Source: Lentisphaerota bacterium
GTDB lineage: Bacteria; Verrucomicrobiota; Lentisphaeria; Oligosphaerales; JABHEG01
DNA: 64,000 bases
Direction of reading: 5' to 3'
Assembly (NCBI GenBank): GCA_018676675.1
Contig: JABHEG010000145.1
Location: 1-64,000 of the forward strand
In this document: positions 46,670 through 54,642 of the stretch, one piece after another
Layout of the letters: each line of letters starts with the position of its first letter
How positions within the stretch are numbered: the first letter of the stretch is position 1
The notes under the pieces: model-generated
What the model saw: only the letters and a program-made list of their open reading frames with translations
Told to the model about the DNA's origin: nothing
Database searches by the model: none
Program-made: the position numbers and the translations under genes

Positions 46670-47460
46670 TCAATGCCACATCCAAGAGGGAGGCCCTAGA
46701 TTCTTGCATTTGGGGATCACATAGGGAGCGATGTTGAGGAGCTCAGGATAGCCTATAATGCGGTCTCCCTTGATGGTCTTCTGCTTCTTGATGAACCTGG
46801 CGACGAGCCAGTAGTTCCTTTTCTGAACTTCCTCGGTTATCGCAGAGACCTTGTGGCATTTGCAGTCCAGCCACACCCAAACATCAAGCGTGCATGTTCG
46901 ACGACGTGTGACCAGCACGCGTTTCTTCCTCAGCTCTGTCCAGACCTTCTTACGTTTCCACTGGCAATGAGCCGCGCACACTCCCTTAAAGCAGATTGCG
47001 CCTACGACTCCGACGAAAACCGGAGCTCCGTGCCACGTCACCTGTTCGGTCTTGGGAATGGGTACCCACGGCAGATGCTCGATCGTTGTAGTCCAAGGAC
47101 TGCACCTGTAGTCGGGGAAAGGGCACATGCCCGACATGCCCAGGAGATCGACGGCCCCCGCGGAGAAGTTGCCGAGAAGAGCATAGAGCCCCATTCCTCC
47201 TTCCTCCCCAATCGGGTCCCGGTTCGCCCATCTCCCCAGGCTCGGACTGTAGTACCGGTAGCCGACACATGCATTCGCGACTCCCCGGAATGCCTCTTTC
47301 GAGGACGAGGCTTTTTCGGGTAGGTCGTCCTCCAGCCGAACGGTCGATAGGTTGACGTCGTCGTGGATAGTTGATGTGTTCCGAGGCCGAGCATGCGGTT
47401 GTCTTCCTCCGAGTCCTGCTGTCCGTTCCTCACAGTAGGTGAGCAGGCGTAAGTGGTCAA
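46670..47460 (-). CDS. orphan RHS tip C, with a frameshift inside the shared block
   Basis: The RHS block is open from 47460 in one frame (T-T-Y-A-C-S-P-T-V...H-S-G-E-S-R-M-H-V-S). Compared with copy A, one G is missing at about 47262, so the end motif G-Y-R-Y-Y-S-P-S-L-G-R-W-A-N-R-D-P-I and the tip are in another frame. That tip frame stays open from 47494 to 46670. The tip (about 165 aa after the motif) has nine or more Cys and a C-terminal K-K-Q-K-T-I-K-G basic stretch; no known toxin motif. Either a silent cassette or one corrected by recombination. Confidence 0.6.
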
Positions 47461-47462
47461 GG
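47215..47462 (-). repeat. RHS homology block, copy C
   Basis: About 248 bp matching copies A, E, G and P. Carries a 1-nt deletion at about 47262 and keeps CAG at the codon that is TAG in copies E, G and P. Confidence 0.85.
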
Positions 47463-47590
47463 GAAGTGGCCCCGGTCACCCATGGGAAGGGCAAACGTCC
47501 AGGCTTGGTTGGCCTCGAGGCCTCTAGGGACAGCGTGGATTACGCCTTGACTTCCCTCGCCGCAAGTGACCAGCTGGCATTGCCATCACC

Positions 47591-48148
47591 TCACGGTGCT
47601 TGCGGAGCACCCATTGGGATGCTGTTGACTCTCATTTCTCTCTTGACAACTTGTCCCCGTTCCACGTGCAAAACGACCTCGCGTTCGTGCAGCGTTCCGT
47701 GAGGGCCTTCATGCTCCAACGGTTCCCCCAGAGGAATCACCAAGACTCCGCTGTACCAGGAGGCCAAAACGCGTCCTCTCACCACTTTGCCTGGGAAGAG
47801 CTGTCCCAAAGTAAGGTGTTGCCATCTAGGGCCGAGATGCTTCCCGTTCTCTATCATCGCTGGCTCCAGCGGAAGAGGGACATACGAATCAACAGCTTTC
47901 AGGAACAGTGTCGAGTCGGCAATCTCCCACAGTGCAACATACCCTTTTCCGTTGGACGTGTCCTTCCTCCCAGGAGCTACCCAGAAGTCCGGCCGTTGCC
48001 CATCGGGCCATGCGTAGAACTCTAGAGGCTCTGAGGATAGCCGTAGCAGACGCGTCTCCAAGACGACATAGTCAGGGCTCTGTTCAGTGGCGGAGGCGTT
48101 GCACCAACATAGGAGCAGTACGAGGAGGAGCGAGAAATCGGTCTTCAC
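47591..48148 (-). CDS. exported protein D, candidate immunity for tip E
   Basis: 185 aa from a GTG at 48148 with AAGGA eight nt upstream. The signal peptide K-T-D-F-S-L-L-L-V-L-L-L-C-W-C-N-A-S-A could be type I or a lipoprotein type (Cys at the end of the hydrophobic run). The mature part is beta-rich with conserved-looking G-K-G-Y-V-A-L-W and S-W-Y-S-G-V-L-V-I. No family recognised. Downstream of RHS tip E by 172 nt. Confidence 0.55.
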   Translation of the reverse strand: MKTDFSLLLVLLLCWCNASATEQSPDYVVLETRLLRLSSEPLEFYAWPDGQRPDFWVAPGRKDTSNGKGYVALWEIADSTLFLKAVDSYVPLPLEPAMIENGKHLGPRWQHLTLGQLFPGKVVRGRVLASWYSGVLVIPLGEPLEHEGPHGTLHEREVVLHVERGQVVKREMRVNSIPMGAPQAP

Positions 48149-48320
48149 GAGCGTAGTCCTTATTCTTGAGGTCGAAGCGGGGAGGCATGGGAAGAACCTG
48201 TCCACCCACTGCGGAGGAGCAGCGGCTCAAGGGCCGCCGTGCGGTGACAACGCGCACCACAGGGCTTCTGGGACGTTCACTCGTCTATTTGCCCTGTCCA
48301 TGTGTTGTCTTCGGAGTCAT

Positions 48321-49112
48321 CTACCGGCACTTTTCGCCAACCCGTACGGCTGCAGCCACAACTCGATCCCAGCTTCGGTCCCGAGCTGCCTCACGCAGGC
48401 TGAGTCTATTCTCAAAGTGGCGTAGCCGATTCCGGGGAGCATCCTCGACATCGAGAGCTCCGTCTATCACATCGTAGTTCTTCGTCTGCCATGTTGACAT
48501 GCTATTAGCGTAATCGATCTTCGCATTTAGGCACTCATACTCGAGGCATTGCCCAGCCAGGGCGTCCCAAAGGGCCGCGATGGAAACGTTGCACGAATCC
48601 CAGTCAGCGATATGGCGAAGCTCGTGTTCCAGCGCCGTGCGGCCGGAGTGAAGCCTCCTGGTCATCGCGGCAGGGTTCCGGTAATGCTGCTGGGCTTTGC
48701 AGGTACGGCGGGCAGTAATCGTGAGCTTCACTAGGTCGCAATCCTTGCAGTCTTCTGTCTTATATTTCGGTCCTAGGTTGGAGTCCAGGGTGGTGTAAGC
48801 TTTCGGCATGCTGCGGAGACCAGGGAGCGCACGAGGGACGGAGCACATCGCCTGACCCAAGTAGTCATAGGACGCAACGCTGTCGTTGCGCACAAAAGCG
48901 TAGATGTTCACCCCCCCGTCTTCAGAGATAGGGTCCCGGTTCGCCCACCTCCCCAGGCTCGGGCTGTAGTACCGGTGGCCCGACACTTGCATCCGCGACT
49001 CCCCGGAATGCCCTTTTTGGCCTGCAGACTTTTTCGGGTAGGTCGTCCTCCAGCCGAACGGTCGAGCGGTGTGCGTCGTCGCGGACAGTTGATGTGTTCC
49101 GAGGCTGAGCAT
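48321..49112 (-). CDS. orphan RHS tip E with an HExxH zincin motif
   Basis: 263 aa from the ATG inside the shared block; upstream in the same frame is an amber codon (49137-49139). Residues 1-85 are RHS end sequence with G-H-R-Y-Y-S-P-S-L-G-R-W-A-N-R-D-P-I. The tip contains H-E-L-R-H at residues 163-167 in a helix (T-A-L-E-H-E-L-R-H-I-A-D-W) and several paired Cys. A zinc metallopeptidase effector is the best reading; the third ligand is not obvious. Related in layout to tip R. Confidence 0.7.
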   Translation of the reverse strand: MLSLGTHQLSATTHTARPFGWRTTYPKKSAGQKGHSGESRMQVSGHRYYSPSLGRWANRDPISEDGGVNIYAFVRNDSVASYDYLGQAMCSVPRALPGLRSMPKAYTTLDSNLGPKYKTEDCKDCDLVKLTITARRTCKAQQHYRNPAAMTRRLHSGRTALEHELRHIADWDSCNVSIAALWDALAGQCLEYECLNAKIDYANSMSTWQTKNYDVIDGALDVEDAPRNRLRHFENRLSLREAARDRSWDRVVAAAVRVGEKCR

Positions 49113-49180
49113 GCGGCGGTCTTCTTCCGAGTCCTTCTATCCGTGCTTCACAGTAAGGGCGTACGTGTAGACGGTCAAGG
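48931..49180 (-). repeat. RHS homology block, copy E
   Basis: About 250 bp. In-frame TAG at 49137-49139, where copies A and C have CAG. Confidence 0.85.
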
Positions 49181-49227
49181 AACGCAGGTCGAGGACCTGC
49201 TACTCCCGGGGAGGCATGCCCCGAAGT

Positions 49228-49260
49228 GCTCAGTCCCGTCTGTTGAGGGTTGAGGTCTGG
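49228..49260 (-). repeat. 33-bp cassette-boundary repeat, copy 1
   Basis: Aligns without gaps to 51125-51157 and 58740-58772, ending GTTGAGGTC-T/C-GG on the plus strand. Here it encodes the last ten residues of protein F (…T-S-T-L-N-R-R-D-stop); the other copies would read T-S-T-A-N-R-R-D-stop and T-S-T-D-S-R-Q-S-stop in the same frame. Confidence 0.7.
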
Positions 49261-50108
49261 TCCCGTTCCCCTCCCTTCCCCTTACGCGCGGGCGGTGACC
49301 TCAGACGCCAGTGCATGCCCTCCATCTCCTTGTACTCCCGGACACGGGTACGGTACGATTTCAGGCGGGTATCGACATTTGAGTGGTCAACCATCTGCAC
49401 GGAGATCCACGCGTCCGAACGGATTTGCTCAAGAGTGTTGTCTTCCACGCGGTAGGAGACGTCTGCGAGCCTAGAGCGTACCTCACGGACAGTATCCCGA
49501 TGGTCTGCTCGCCACCTAGGGAGTCCGACACAGAGGGACAGACGTCTCTCCCGGATGAGCTTGACCATGCCTTCATCATCCCAGTCAGGCCAACCGGAAG
49601 GCCAATAGACGACCAAATCGGTACGTTCCTTCCTCTGCCATAGCGGCAGCTCGGCCACCATAGTCGGAGCGCCAGACAAGCTCACTATGACATCGACTCG
49701 GGGTGATCTATCAATGGCTTCCATCAGCAACACGTTGTAGTATGAGACCCGGTCGGTAGGCAATTCCGCATGGCCTGGGGGCCGAGTGTGCGTCTCCCAA
49801 TCGTAGACGGCAAACTCCAGGCGCCCATCGACGCCGGTGCGGAAGGCCCGGACGTAGTCCTTGAGGCCCCCCGTCTGTCCCAGCAGACCGACTATCAGCA
49901 GGCAACGCCCCCCCGCATACCGCGTGGCCACATAGTCTCCTACGTAGGCCACAGGCACGGTCATCATACCATCTCCTATAGCGGAGCATTGGCTCCCTGT
50001 GGAGACTCCCGTGGACCGTATGGAGTGGTGCCGAAGCAGCGATAGGGTGCCCGCCGCGGTGCCCACGATGGCCAGAGAAACAGCGGCCCGTAGGGATGCT
50101 CGCCTCAT
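49230..50108 (-). CDS. exported protein F, candidate immunity for tip G
   Basis: 292 aa with a signal peptide or anchor (residues 1-28). The ATG overlaps the tip G stop by four nt (ATGA) and has GAGGAG upstream, so the two are translationally coupled, the strongest toxin-immunity linkage in the array. The body alternates strands and helices like a Rossmann or periplasmic-binding fold (L-L-I-V-G-L-L-G, D-V-I-V-S-L-S-G-A-P, D-L-V-V-Y-W-P-S-G). No family recognised. Confidence 0.6.
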   Translation of the reverse strand: MRRASLRAAVSLAIVGTAAGTLSLLRHHSIRSTGVSTGSQCSAIGDGMMTVPVAYVGDYVATRYAGGRCLLIVGLLGQTGGLKDYVRAFRTGVDGRLEFAVYDWETHTRPPGHAELPTDRVSYYNVLLMEAIDRSPRVDVIVSLSGAPTMVAELPLWQRKERTDLVVYWPSGWPDWDDEGMVKLIRERRLSLCVGLPRWRADHRDTVREVRSRLADVSYRVEDNTLEQIRSDAWISVQMVDHSNVDTRLKSYRTRVREYKEMEGMHWRLRSPPARKGKGGERDQTSTLNRRD

Positions 50109-51013
50109 CGGACGTCTCCTCTTCGGCGAAGACCTCCGGGTGGAGGAGGGAGAGGGGGATTCACATTCCGCCAGAGGTCAATAATCGGAGGGAAAGGGCG
50201 GAGAATCGACTCCCAGAATGAATCGTCGTTCTGACACGGCCCGTCAAGGGCGTTCGCTTCGTCGAAGTTCCATAGAGACGCCTGCTCGGTGGCATAGGTG
50301 CACGCAGCGATTCTACAATCTCTGGACGTACCGCCAGCCATCCTGCAACTGACAAAATCTGCACGTGCTTCAGTTCTGAAGACCTCTCTATAGTTGAGGT
50401 GATCCCCCGGACGGCTGTCAGAAGTTCGTCCCATGCAGGCGTCAAAGGCATGCACCAACTCGTGCACCATTACCCGGCGCATATCTCCCCTGCTCACGCC
50501 GCCTTCCGCGTTGCTTCGGCAGATCTTGATTCTGTGGAGAGCTTGGCTATAGGACCCTCCATCTTTTCCGGGGCAGCAGTCGTGACAGACAATCGGCGGG
50601 AGACGACAGAGCTGCCGTTCGCGACTTCCACGCCACAACCATCTGTAACGATAGTGCATGCTCTGGAACTGACGCCATATCCAGCGGGCAACGGGATCGT
50701 CCACAACTAGGGCGTAGGTCGGACAGTAGAGGCCCGAACTGGAAGTAGACCTCCTACCAACCGCATCAATGCGTCCACAAGGAGAGTTGCGCACGAAGAC
50801 GTGGACGTTGACTCCGCCTGCTTCCTCAATCGGGTCTCTTCGTGTCCACCTCCCCAAGCTCGGGCTGTAGTACCGGTAGCCCGAGACATGCATTCCCAAC
50901 TCCTCAAGTACCCCTTTTCGGGGTCGAGACTTTTTGGGGTAGGTCGTCTTCCAGCCGAGCGGTCGATAGGTTGACGTCGACGTGGGTAGTTGATGTGTTT
51001 CGGAGCTGAGCAT
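50105..51013 (-). CDS. orphan RHS tip G with an Atp23/M76-like metallopeptidase
   Basis: 302 aa. RHS end to residue 85, then an effector. Residues 183-191 read V-H-E-L-V-H-A-F-D followed by A-C; 27 residues later comes T-E-A-R-A-D-F-V-S-C, and a later C-x-N-D-D-S-F. Atp23 (peptidase M76) has H-E-L-I-H-A-F-D-H-C, then C-S-E-V-R-A-A-x-L-S-G-D-C, then C-x-x-D-x-x-P-F, and an I-x-x-C-x-N strand before, matched here by I-K-I-C-R-S-N. His184, Glu185, His188 and Glu215 would be the zinc set. An amber codon in the shared block (51038-51040) lies upstream of the start. Coupled to protein F. Confidence 0.75.
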   Translation of the reverse strand: MLSSETHQLPTSTSTYRPLGWKTTYPKKSRPRKGVLEELGMHVSGYRYYSPSLGRWTRRDPIEEAGGVNVHVFVRNSPCGRIDAVGRRSTSSSGLYCPTYALVVDDPVARWIWRQFQSMHYRYRWLWRGSRERQLCRLPPIVCHDCCPGKDGGSYSQALHRIKICRSNAEGGVSRGDMRRVMVHELVHAFDACMGRTSDSRPGDHLNYREVFRTEARADFVSCRMAGGTSRDCRIAACTYATEQASLWNFDEANALDGPCQNDDSFWESILRPFPPIIDLWRNVNPPLPPPPGGLRRRGDVR

Positions 51014-51082
51014 GCGGTGGTCTTCTTCCGGGTCCGGCTATCCCTGCCTCACAGTAGGGGGGGGGCGCGTAGGTGGTCAAGG
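50832..51082 (-). repeat. RHS homology block, copy G
   Basis: About 250 bp, in-frame TAG at 51038-51040. Confidence 0.85.
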
Positions 51083-51124
51083 AACCGAAACGTGGCGTGG
51101 GTGGGGGGCAGAATGGCCGTAGGC

Positions 51125-51157
51125 GCTCAATCGCGTCTGTTGGCCGTTGAGGTCCGG
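51125..51157 (-). repeat. 33-bp cassette-boundary repeat, copy 2
   Basis: Lies 82 nt downstream of protein H and 43 nt before RHS block G. Not part of a gene here. Confidence 0.65.
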
Positions 51158-51238
51158 CCTCAGACGTCGCTCCAATTGTTGATGGCCAAGCTGTAACCGT
51201 GGGGCAAAGAAAGATGTTCTGATCCCGTCTTGTACATC

Positions 51239-51733
51239 TCAACGGTTACCTGACCCGCTCTCCCGCGCTCCCCTAAGCAGTAGCCGCACTCTCTCGGATC
51301 CGCTGGGATGGGCAACACACCAGTGCTCCAATGCCTCACAGATGACTTGGTCCGTCTCTGTGTCGCACTCCTTGCGCGAGTCAGCTCCAGCGGACGCTCG
51401 CAGACGGACCAACGCTTGGGTGAGGGCGTTAACATCACCCAGCCCGTAACGGCGCGGTTCTTGGCGCACATAGGCGGAGAAAAGCCGTGCGTGTTCGAAG
51501 AGCCGCCGCTGGATGAAGGACTCCTTTTCGGCCAGTCTCGTTGGGTTCTCAGTCTCGCCGAGAGCCATCAGGGCCAGATTACAGTAGAAGACCCCCGTAC
51601 GATGCTCTACCGCGAGTAGCTCGTGGTTGGGAACACGAGTGACGATCGCCCAGACAATCGCGGAGGCGACCGACAAGACAGTTAGAAGCGTTGCCACAAT
51701 GAGGGCTCCCGAGCCTTGACTGCGCGTGAACAT
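51239..51733 (-). CDS. membrane-anchored protein H, candidate immunity for tip I
   Basis: 164 aa from ATG 51733. One transmembrane helix at about residues 9-32 (A-L-I-V-A-T-L-L-T-V-L-S-V-A-S-A-I-V-W), short cytoplasmic N-terminus with basic residues, so the soluble part is most likely outside the cytoplasm. The rest is helical and charged with three Cys. Only 17 nt after RHS tip I. No family recognised. Confidence 0.6.
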   Translation of the reverse strand: MFTRSQGSGALIVATLLTVLSVASAIVWAIVTRVPNHELLAVEHRTGVFYCNLALMALGETENPTRLAEKESFIQRRLFEHARLFSAYVRQEPRRYGLGDVNALTQALVRLRASAGADSRKECDTETDQVICEALEHWCVAHPSGSERVRLLLRGARESGSGNR

Positions 51734-51750
51734 CTTTGATCTCTGCTCTT

Positions 51751-52527
51751 TCACCACCAGCACCAGATCCGCGGAATGCCTGTGTCGGACATCAGGGCCC
51801 CCGGTTGGGTCAGGGGAGGCTTGTGCGCGTTGGGCCACCCCGTATATGCGAACGCAGGTGTTGGGGCAACTAGGCCGCCAAACAGGTATACCAGGAAGTC
51901 ACCAGGGACGATAGGAGGCCACGTCCCTGGAATGCCACCATTCCAGACCAGACCGGTCGTGGCCCCCGTCGCCCCGCCATCCACATGGGCGGCATAGCCC
52001 CGCACAAACGTCCTCTTGGCCCAAGATACCTTCTTGCAGCACACGCACTTGTACCTGTGAACAATCGTTCGCTTGTAGACGAGCTCTGCGCCATCTGACG
52101 TCCCTCCGCCAGTACTTCCACCACCAACAAATGAGGAGTCTGGAACTATGCTCATGAACCCCCAGCCTGAATCTGAGAGCAACCCCACTTTGGAGCAGTT
52201 CCGGTAACCTGGCCAAAGCCCAAACCTGTCCGTAGCATCCTGTGGACGGTTTCGGCAGAAAGCGTGCAAGTTGTTGCCGCCCTTCTCGCTGATCGGATCC
52301 CGGTTCGCCCACCGCCCCAAGCTCGGGCTGTAGTACCGGTAGCCCGAGACATGCATTCTCGACTCCCCAAGTACCCCTTTTCGGGGTCGCTCTTTTTTCA
52401 CGTATCGCGTGTTCCAGCCGAAGGGCTTGCGCGCGTAACGGGTTCTGGGAGTCAGACTTGTCAAAGATACAAGCATCCCGGATCGCACCTTCTTCCTGAG
52501 TGGATTACCCACTACTGAGAATAGCAC
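51751..52527 (-). CDS. orphan RHS tip I
   Basis: 258 aa. Its RHS part is short and diverged before Y-A-R-K-P-F-G-W-N, then matches the others (G-Y-R-Y-Y-S-P-S-L-G-R-W-A-N-R-D-P-I). The tip is Gly-rich with a C-V-C-C cluster (H-R-Y-K-C-V-C-C-K-K) and no known toxin motif. Closest cassette to the mobile element; its upstream homology stops at about 52430, so the start (52527) lies in unrelated sequence. Confidence 0.65.
   Translation of the reverse strand: MLFSVVGNPLRKKVRSGMLVSLTSLTPRTRYARKPFGWNTRYVKKERPRKGVLGESRMHVSGYRYYSPSLGRWANRDPISEKGGNNLHAFCRNRPQDATDRFGLWPGYRNCSKVGLLSDSGWGFMSIVPDSSFVGGGSTGGGTSDGAELVYKRTIVHRYKCVCCKKVSWAKRTFVRGYAAHVDGGATGATTGLVWNGGIPGTWPPIVPGDFLVYLFGGLVAPTPAFAYTGWPNAHKPPLTQPGALMSDTGIPRIWCWW
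52295..52430 (-). repeat. RHS homology block, copy I (short)
   Basis: Only the inner about 135 bp is shared; beyond about 52430 the sequence differs from all other copies. Confidence 0.8.
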
Positions 52528-52579
52528 GAGATACGATCGGAGTCAATGGGGGATGCAGGCGGGAACGGAGGCAAGGTAT

Positions 52580-52599
52580 AGGGGGCTGTGCGGCCCCCT
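52580..52599 (-). terminator. hairpin downstream of the Rpn-type gene
   Basis: AGGGGGC at 52580-52586 pairs with GCCCCCT at 52593-52599, 6-nt loop. It lies 53 nt after the nuclease stop. Only a short T-rich stretch follows on the minus strand. Confidence 0.5.
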
Positions 52600-52652
52600 T
52601 GAGGAACGTTGGGCAAGCGGATGGGGCGAAGGGGTAAAGCTCGCTGTCCGGG

Positions 52653-53585
52653 TTACACTGCAAACTCGTCCAGGCTCTTGACCAGGATGGCCAGTCGATG
52701 CAGTTCTCTGAGCCTCTTGGCGTCATCAATATGGTTGATGGCTTCGGCGAGCGTGTATGGCACTTCACCGAACCGCGCCTCCAGGGCATCAAGGACGGCT
52801 TCGCGATGGCCTTTCAACTGGCCTTCGCGCTCTGCGAGTCGCTCTGTATCTGTGACATACGGCATGCTGAGTTCTCCTTCGATGGACTCAACTTCTTTGT
52901 GATACTCTATCGCCAGATCGTCCGGAAGTCGCATGAGAAAGCCCAGGAACCTGTAGAGCCGAAGAATCTGCTCGCGATCGAAGCCGTGGCGGTACAGCGG
53001 ACGTGTCAGGCCGATTCTCGCAGCAAGGCGCTTCTGGGGATCAGTGCCGGCCTCCAAGTGGTCCAACTGCATCCGAGTGACAAGAGCGAACGGGTTGTCG
53101 GATGCGTCGAGACCAGCACCGGCGAGGTCCTTGAGTTTGACTACCGGGAACCTGAATACTTGAGAGCACCCGAACATCTCCCGGCGGTACTCGGTCGGCC
53201 GGAAGTCCGGATCGTTGTCCGTCAGCACGGCCAGACTGATTACGTCCCGGTGGTACTTGTCGAACGTGCGGTAGTTGTAGATATACATGCGCTCGGCAAA
53301 GGTCGGGTCAGGATACCCCTGGACTTCCACATGGACCAGCAACCACTTGACCGTGCCGTCCTTCAGTCGGACTTCGATCAGCCTGTCGGCTTCTCGTCCA
53401 CCGGACTCGCTCTCGACGGTGATCTCACGCAGTACCGAATCCAGGAACTTCGGCATGATCGAGAAATCAATGGCGGCGTGAACGTCGGGGAAGTAGAACC
53501 GGAAAAAGTCCTCGGTAAAATCCTCGATAATGTCTTTCCATCCGCCATCGGCATCTGATCTGGGCGTTTGTTCGTCAGTCGTCAC
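52653..53585 (-). CDS. PD-(D/E)XK nuclease, Rpn/transposase-like family
   Basis: 310 aa from a GTG at 53585 with GGAGAGG upstream. The core reads A-D-R-L-I-E-V-R-L-K-D-G, then L-V-H-V-E-V-Q-G, the D...E-x-Q variant of the PD-(D/E)XK site seen in Rpn recombination-promoting nucleases, followed by Y-R-R-E-M-F. The C-terminal half is helical with a leucine-rich end. Rpn proteins act in recA-independent recombination. It may help move cassettes or the neighbouring element; that is inference. Confidence 0.75.
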   Translation of the reverse strand: MTTDEQTPRSDADGGWKDIIEDFTEDFFRFYFPDVHAAIDFSIMPKFLDSVLREITVESESGGREADRLIEVRLKDGTVKWLLVHVEVQGYPDPTFAERMYIYNYRTFDKYHRDVISLAVLTDNDPDFRPTEYRREMFGCSQVFRFPVVKLKDLAGAGLDASDNPFALVTRMQLDHLEAGTDPQKRLAARIGLTRPLYRHGFDREQILRLYRFLGFLMRLPDDLAIEYHKEVESIEGELSMPYVTDTERLAEREGQLKGHREAVLDALEARFGEVPYTLAEAINHIDDAKRLRELHRLAILVKSLDEFAV

Positions 53586-53654
53586 AACTGCGTTCCTCTC
53601 CGTTGGTCCTGCGGCAGTCCCCTGTAGTGTAGAGCGTCCGGAAGCGCCCCGCAA

Positions 53655-54638
53655 TCAGCTCTCATCCGGCTGTGTGTCGTTCGGATCTATCCCCTCTTCG
53701 CCCTGTCGGCGCCGTTCGTCCTGTTCTCTTGGATGAGTCTCCCGGTGGGTGCGCTGGATGTCGGCGATGTTCAGCTTCACGTAGTGCTTCAAGGTCTCCA
53801 ACGACTCATGCCCGAGCATACGGCTGACGTGGTAGAGGTTGGCATTGCCGCGTACGAGTTCGCTGGTGCAGCTCCTTCGGAACACGTGCGCCGTCAACGG
53901 TTCTTTGAGACCGGCGTCCTTGCCGATTCTCTGCACAATCCGGCGCAGCGTGTGGTACGGCATTCGGTTCCCATTCTTGTCCAGGAACAGGGCCGGTTCG
54001 GTGTTGCCGCGTCCCAGCAGGGAACGAACACCTCTGAGATAGCTCTCCAAGAATCGCAGGGCAGTCTCGCCAACCGGCACGATACGTTCCTTGCGTCCTT
54101 TGCCCATGACCCGAACGGCCCCGGCAGAGAAGTCGATGTCATCCTGGTTGAGCCCCAACAGCTCTGCGGCCCGCAATCCGCTGCTGTACAGCAACTCAAG
54201 CATGGTCCGGTCGCGATAGCCCTCCGGTGTCGATGTGTCGAGACGGGAGAACAGTCCCTTTACCTGACGGTGCGTCAACGCCTTCGGCAGCAGATCAGGG
54301 ACCTTGACATACTGCAGGGCGTTGATCATGTGGGTTGGTACATGACCGGCTTCGTTCAAGTCGGTCAGGAACCCGCGGACGCACTCAATGCGCTTGTTGA
54401 TCGAGCGGGGCCTCAGAGGAAGACCATGGCACGTACGATGGCGGGATAGCGCTTTCTGCCAGGACCGCAGGTGGGCAACGTTCAGGTGGTGGGGCGCAAC
54501 CACACCGTAGCGCTCCGCCACCCAGGCCAGAAACGCACGAACATTGTAAACACGCGAACGGATCGTCGTGGGGCTGAAGTTGAGTGCTTCGAGACGGGTG
54601 AGGTGCTCCGCCAACAGGTTGCTGAGTTTGATGTCCAT
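53655..54638 (-). CDS. tyrosine recombinase (XerC/D-like) 1
   Basis: 327 aa. N-terminal SAM-like core-binding domain (residues 1-105) and a catalytic domain with all key residues: R in S-S-G-L-R-A-A-E-L, K in G-K-G-R-K-E-R, H-V-F-R-R, H in M-L-G-H-E-S and the nucleophile Tyr in L-K-H-Y-V. A C-terminal acidic/polar tail is added. Stop is 69 nt before the nuclease start; its start is four nt after recombinase 2. Confidence 0.9.
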   Translation of the reverse strand: MDIKLSNLLAEHLTRLEALNFSPTTIRSRVYNVRAFLAWVAERYGVVAPHHLNVAHLRSWQKALSRHRTCHGLPLRPRSINKRIECVRGFLTDLNEAGHVPTHMINALQYVKVPDLLPKALTHRQVKGLFSRLDTSTPEGYRDRTMLELLYSSGLRAAELLGLNQDDIDFSAGAVRVMGKGRKERIVPVGETALRFLESYLRGVRSLLGRGNTEPALFLDKNGNRMPYHTLRRIVQRIGKDAGLKEPLTAHVFRRSCTSELVRGNANLYHVSRMLGHESLETLKHYVKLNIADIQRTHRETHPREQDERRRQGEEGIDPNDTQPDES

Positions 54639-54642
54639 GGTA

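Noticed and set aside
50904..51242. 112-aa open frame across the G block
   Set aside because: Other frame of the shared repeat; mixes boundary repeat and RHS block, no start evidence.
51160..51471. 103-aa open frame overlapping protein H
   Set aside because: Alternative frame of H with no ribosome site.
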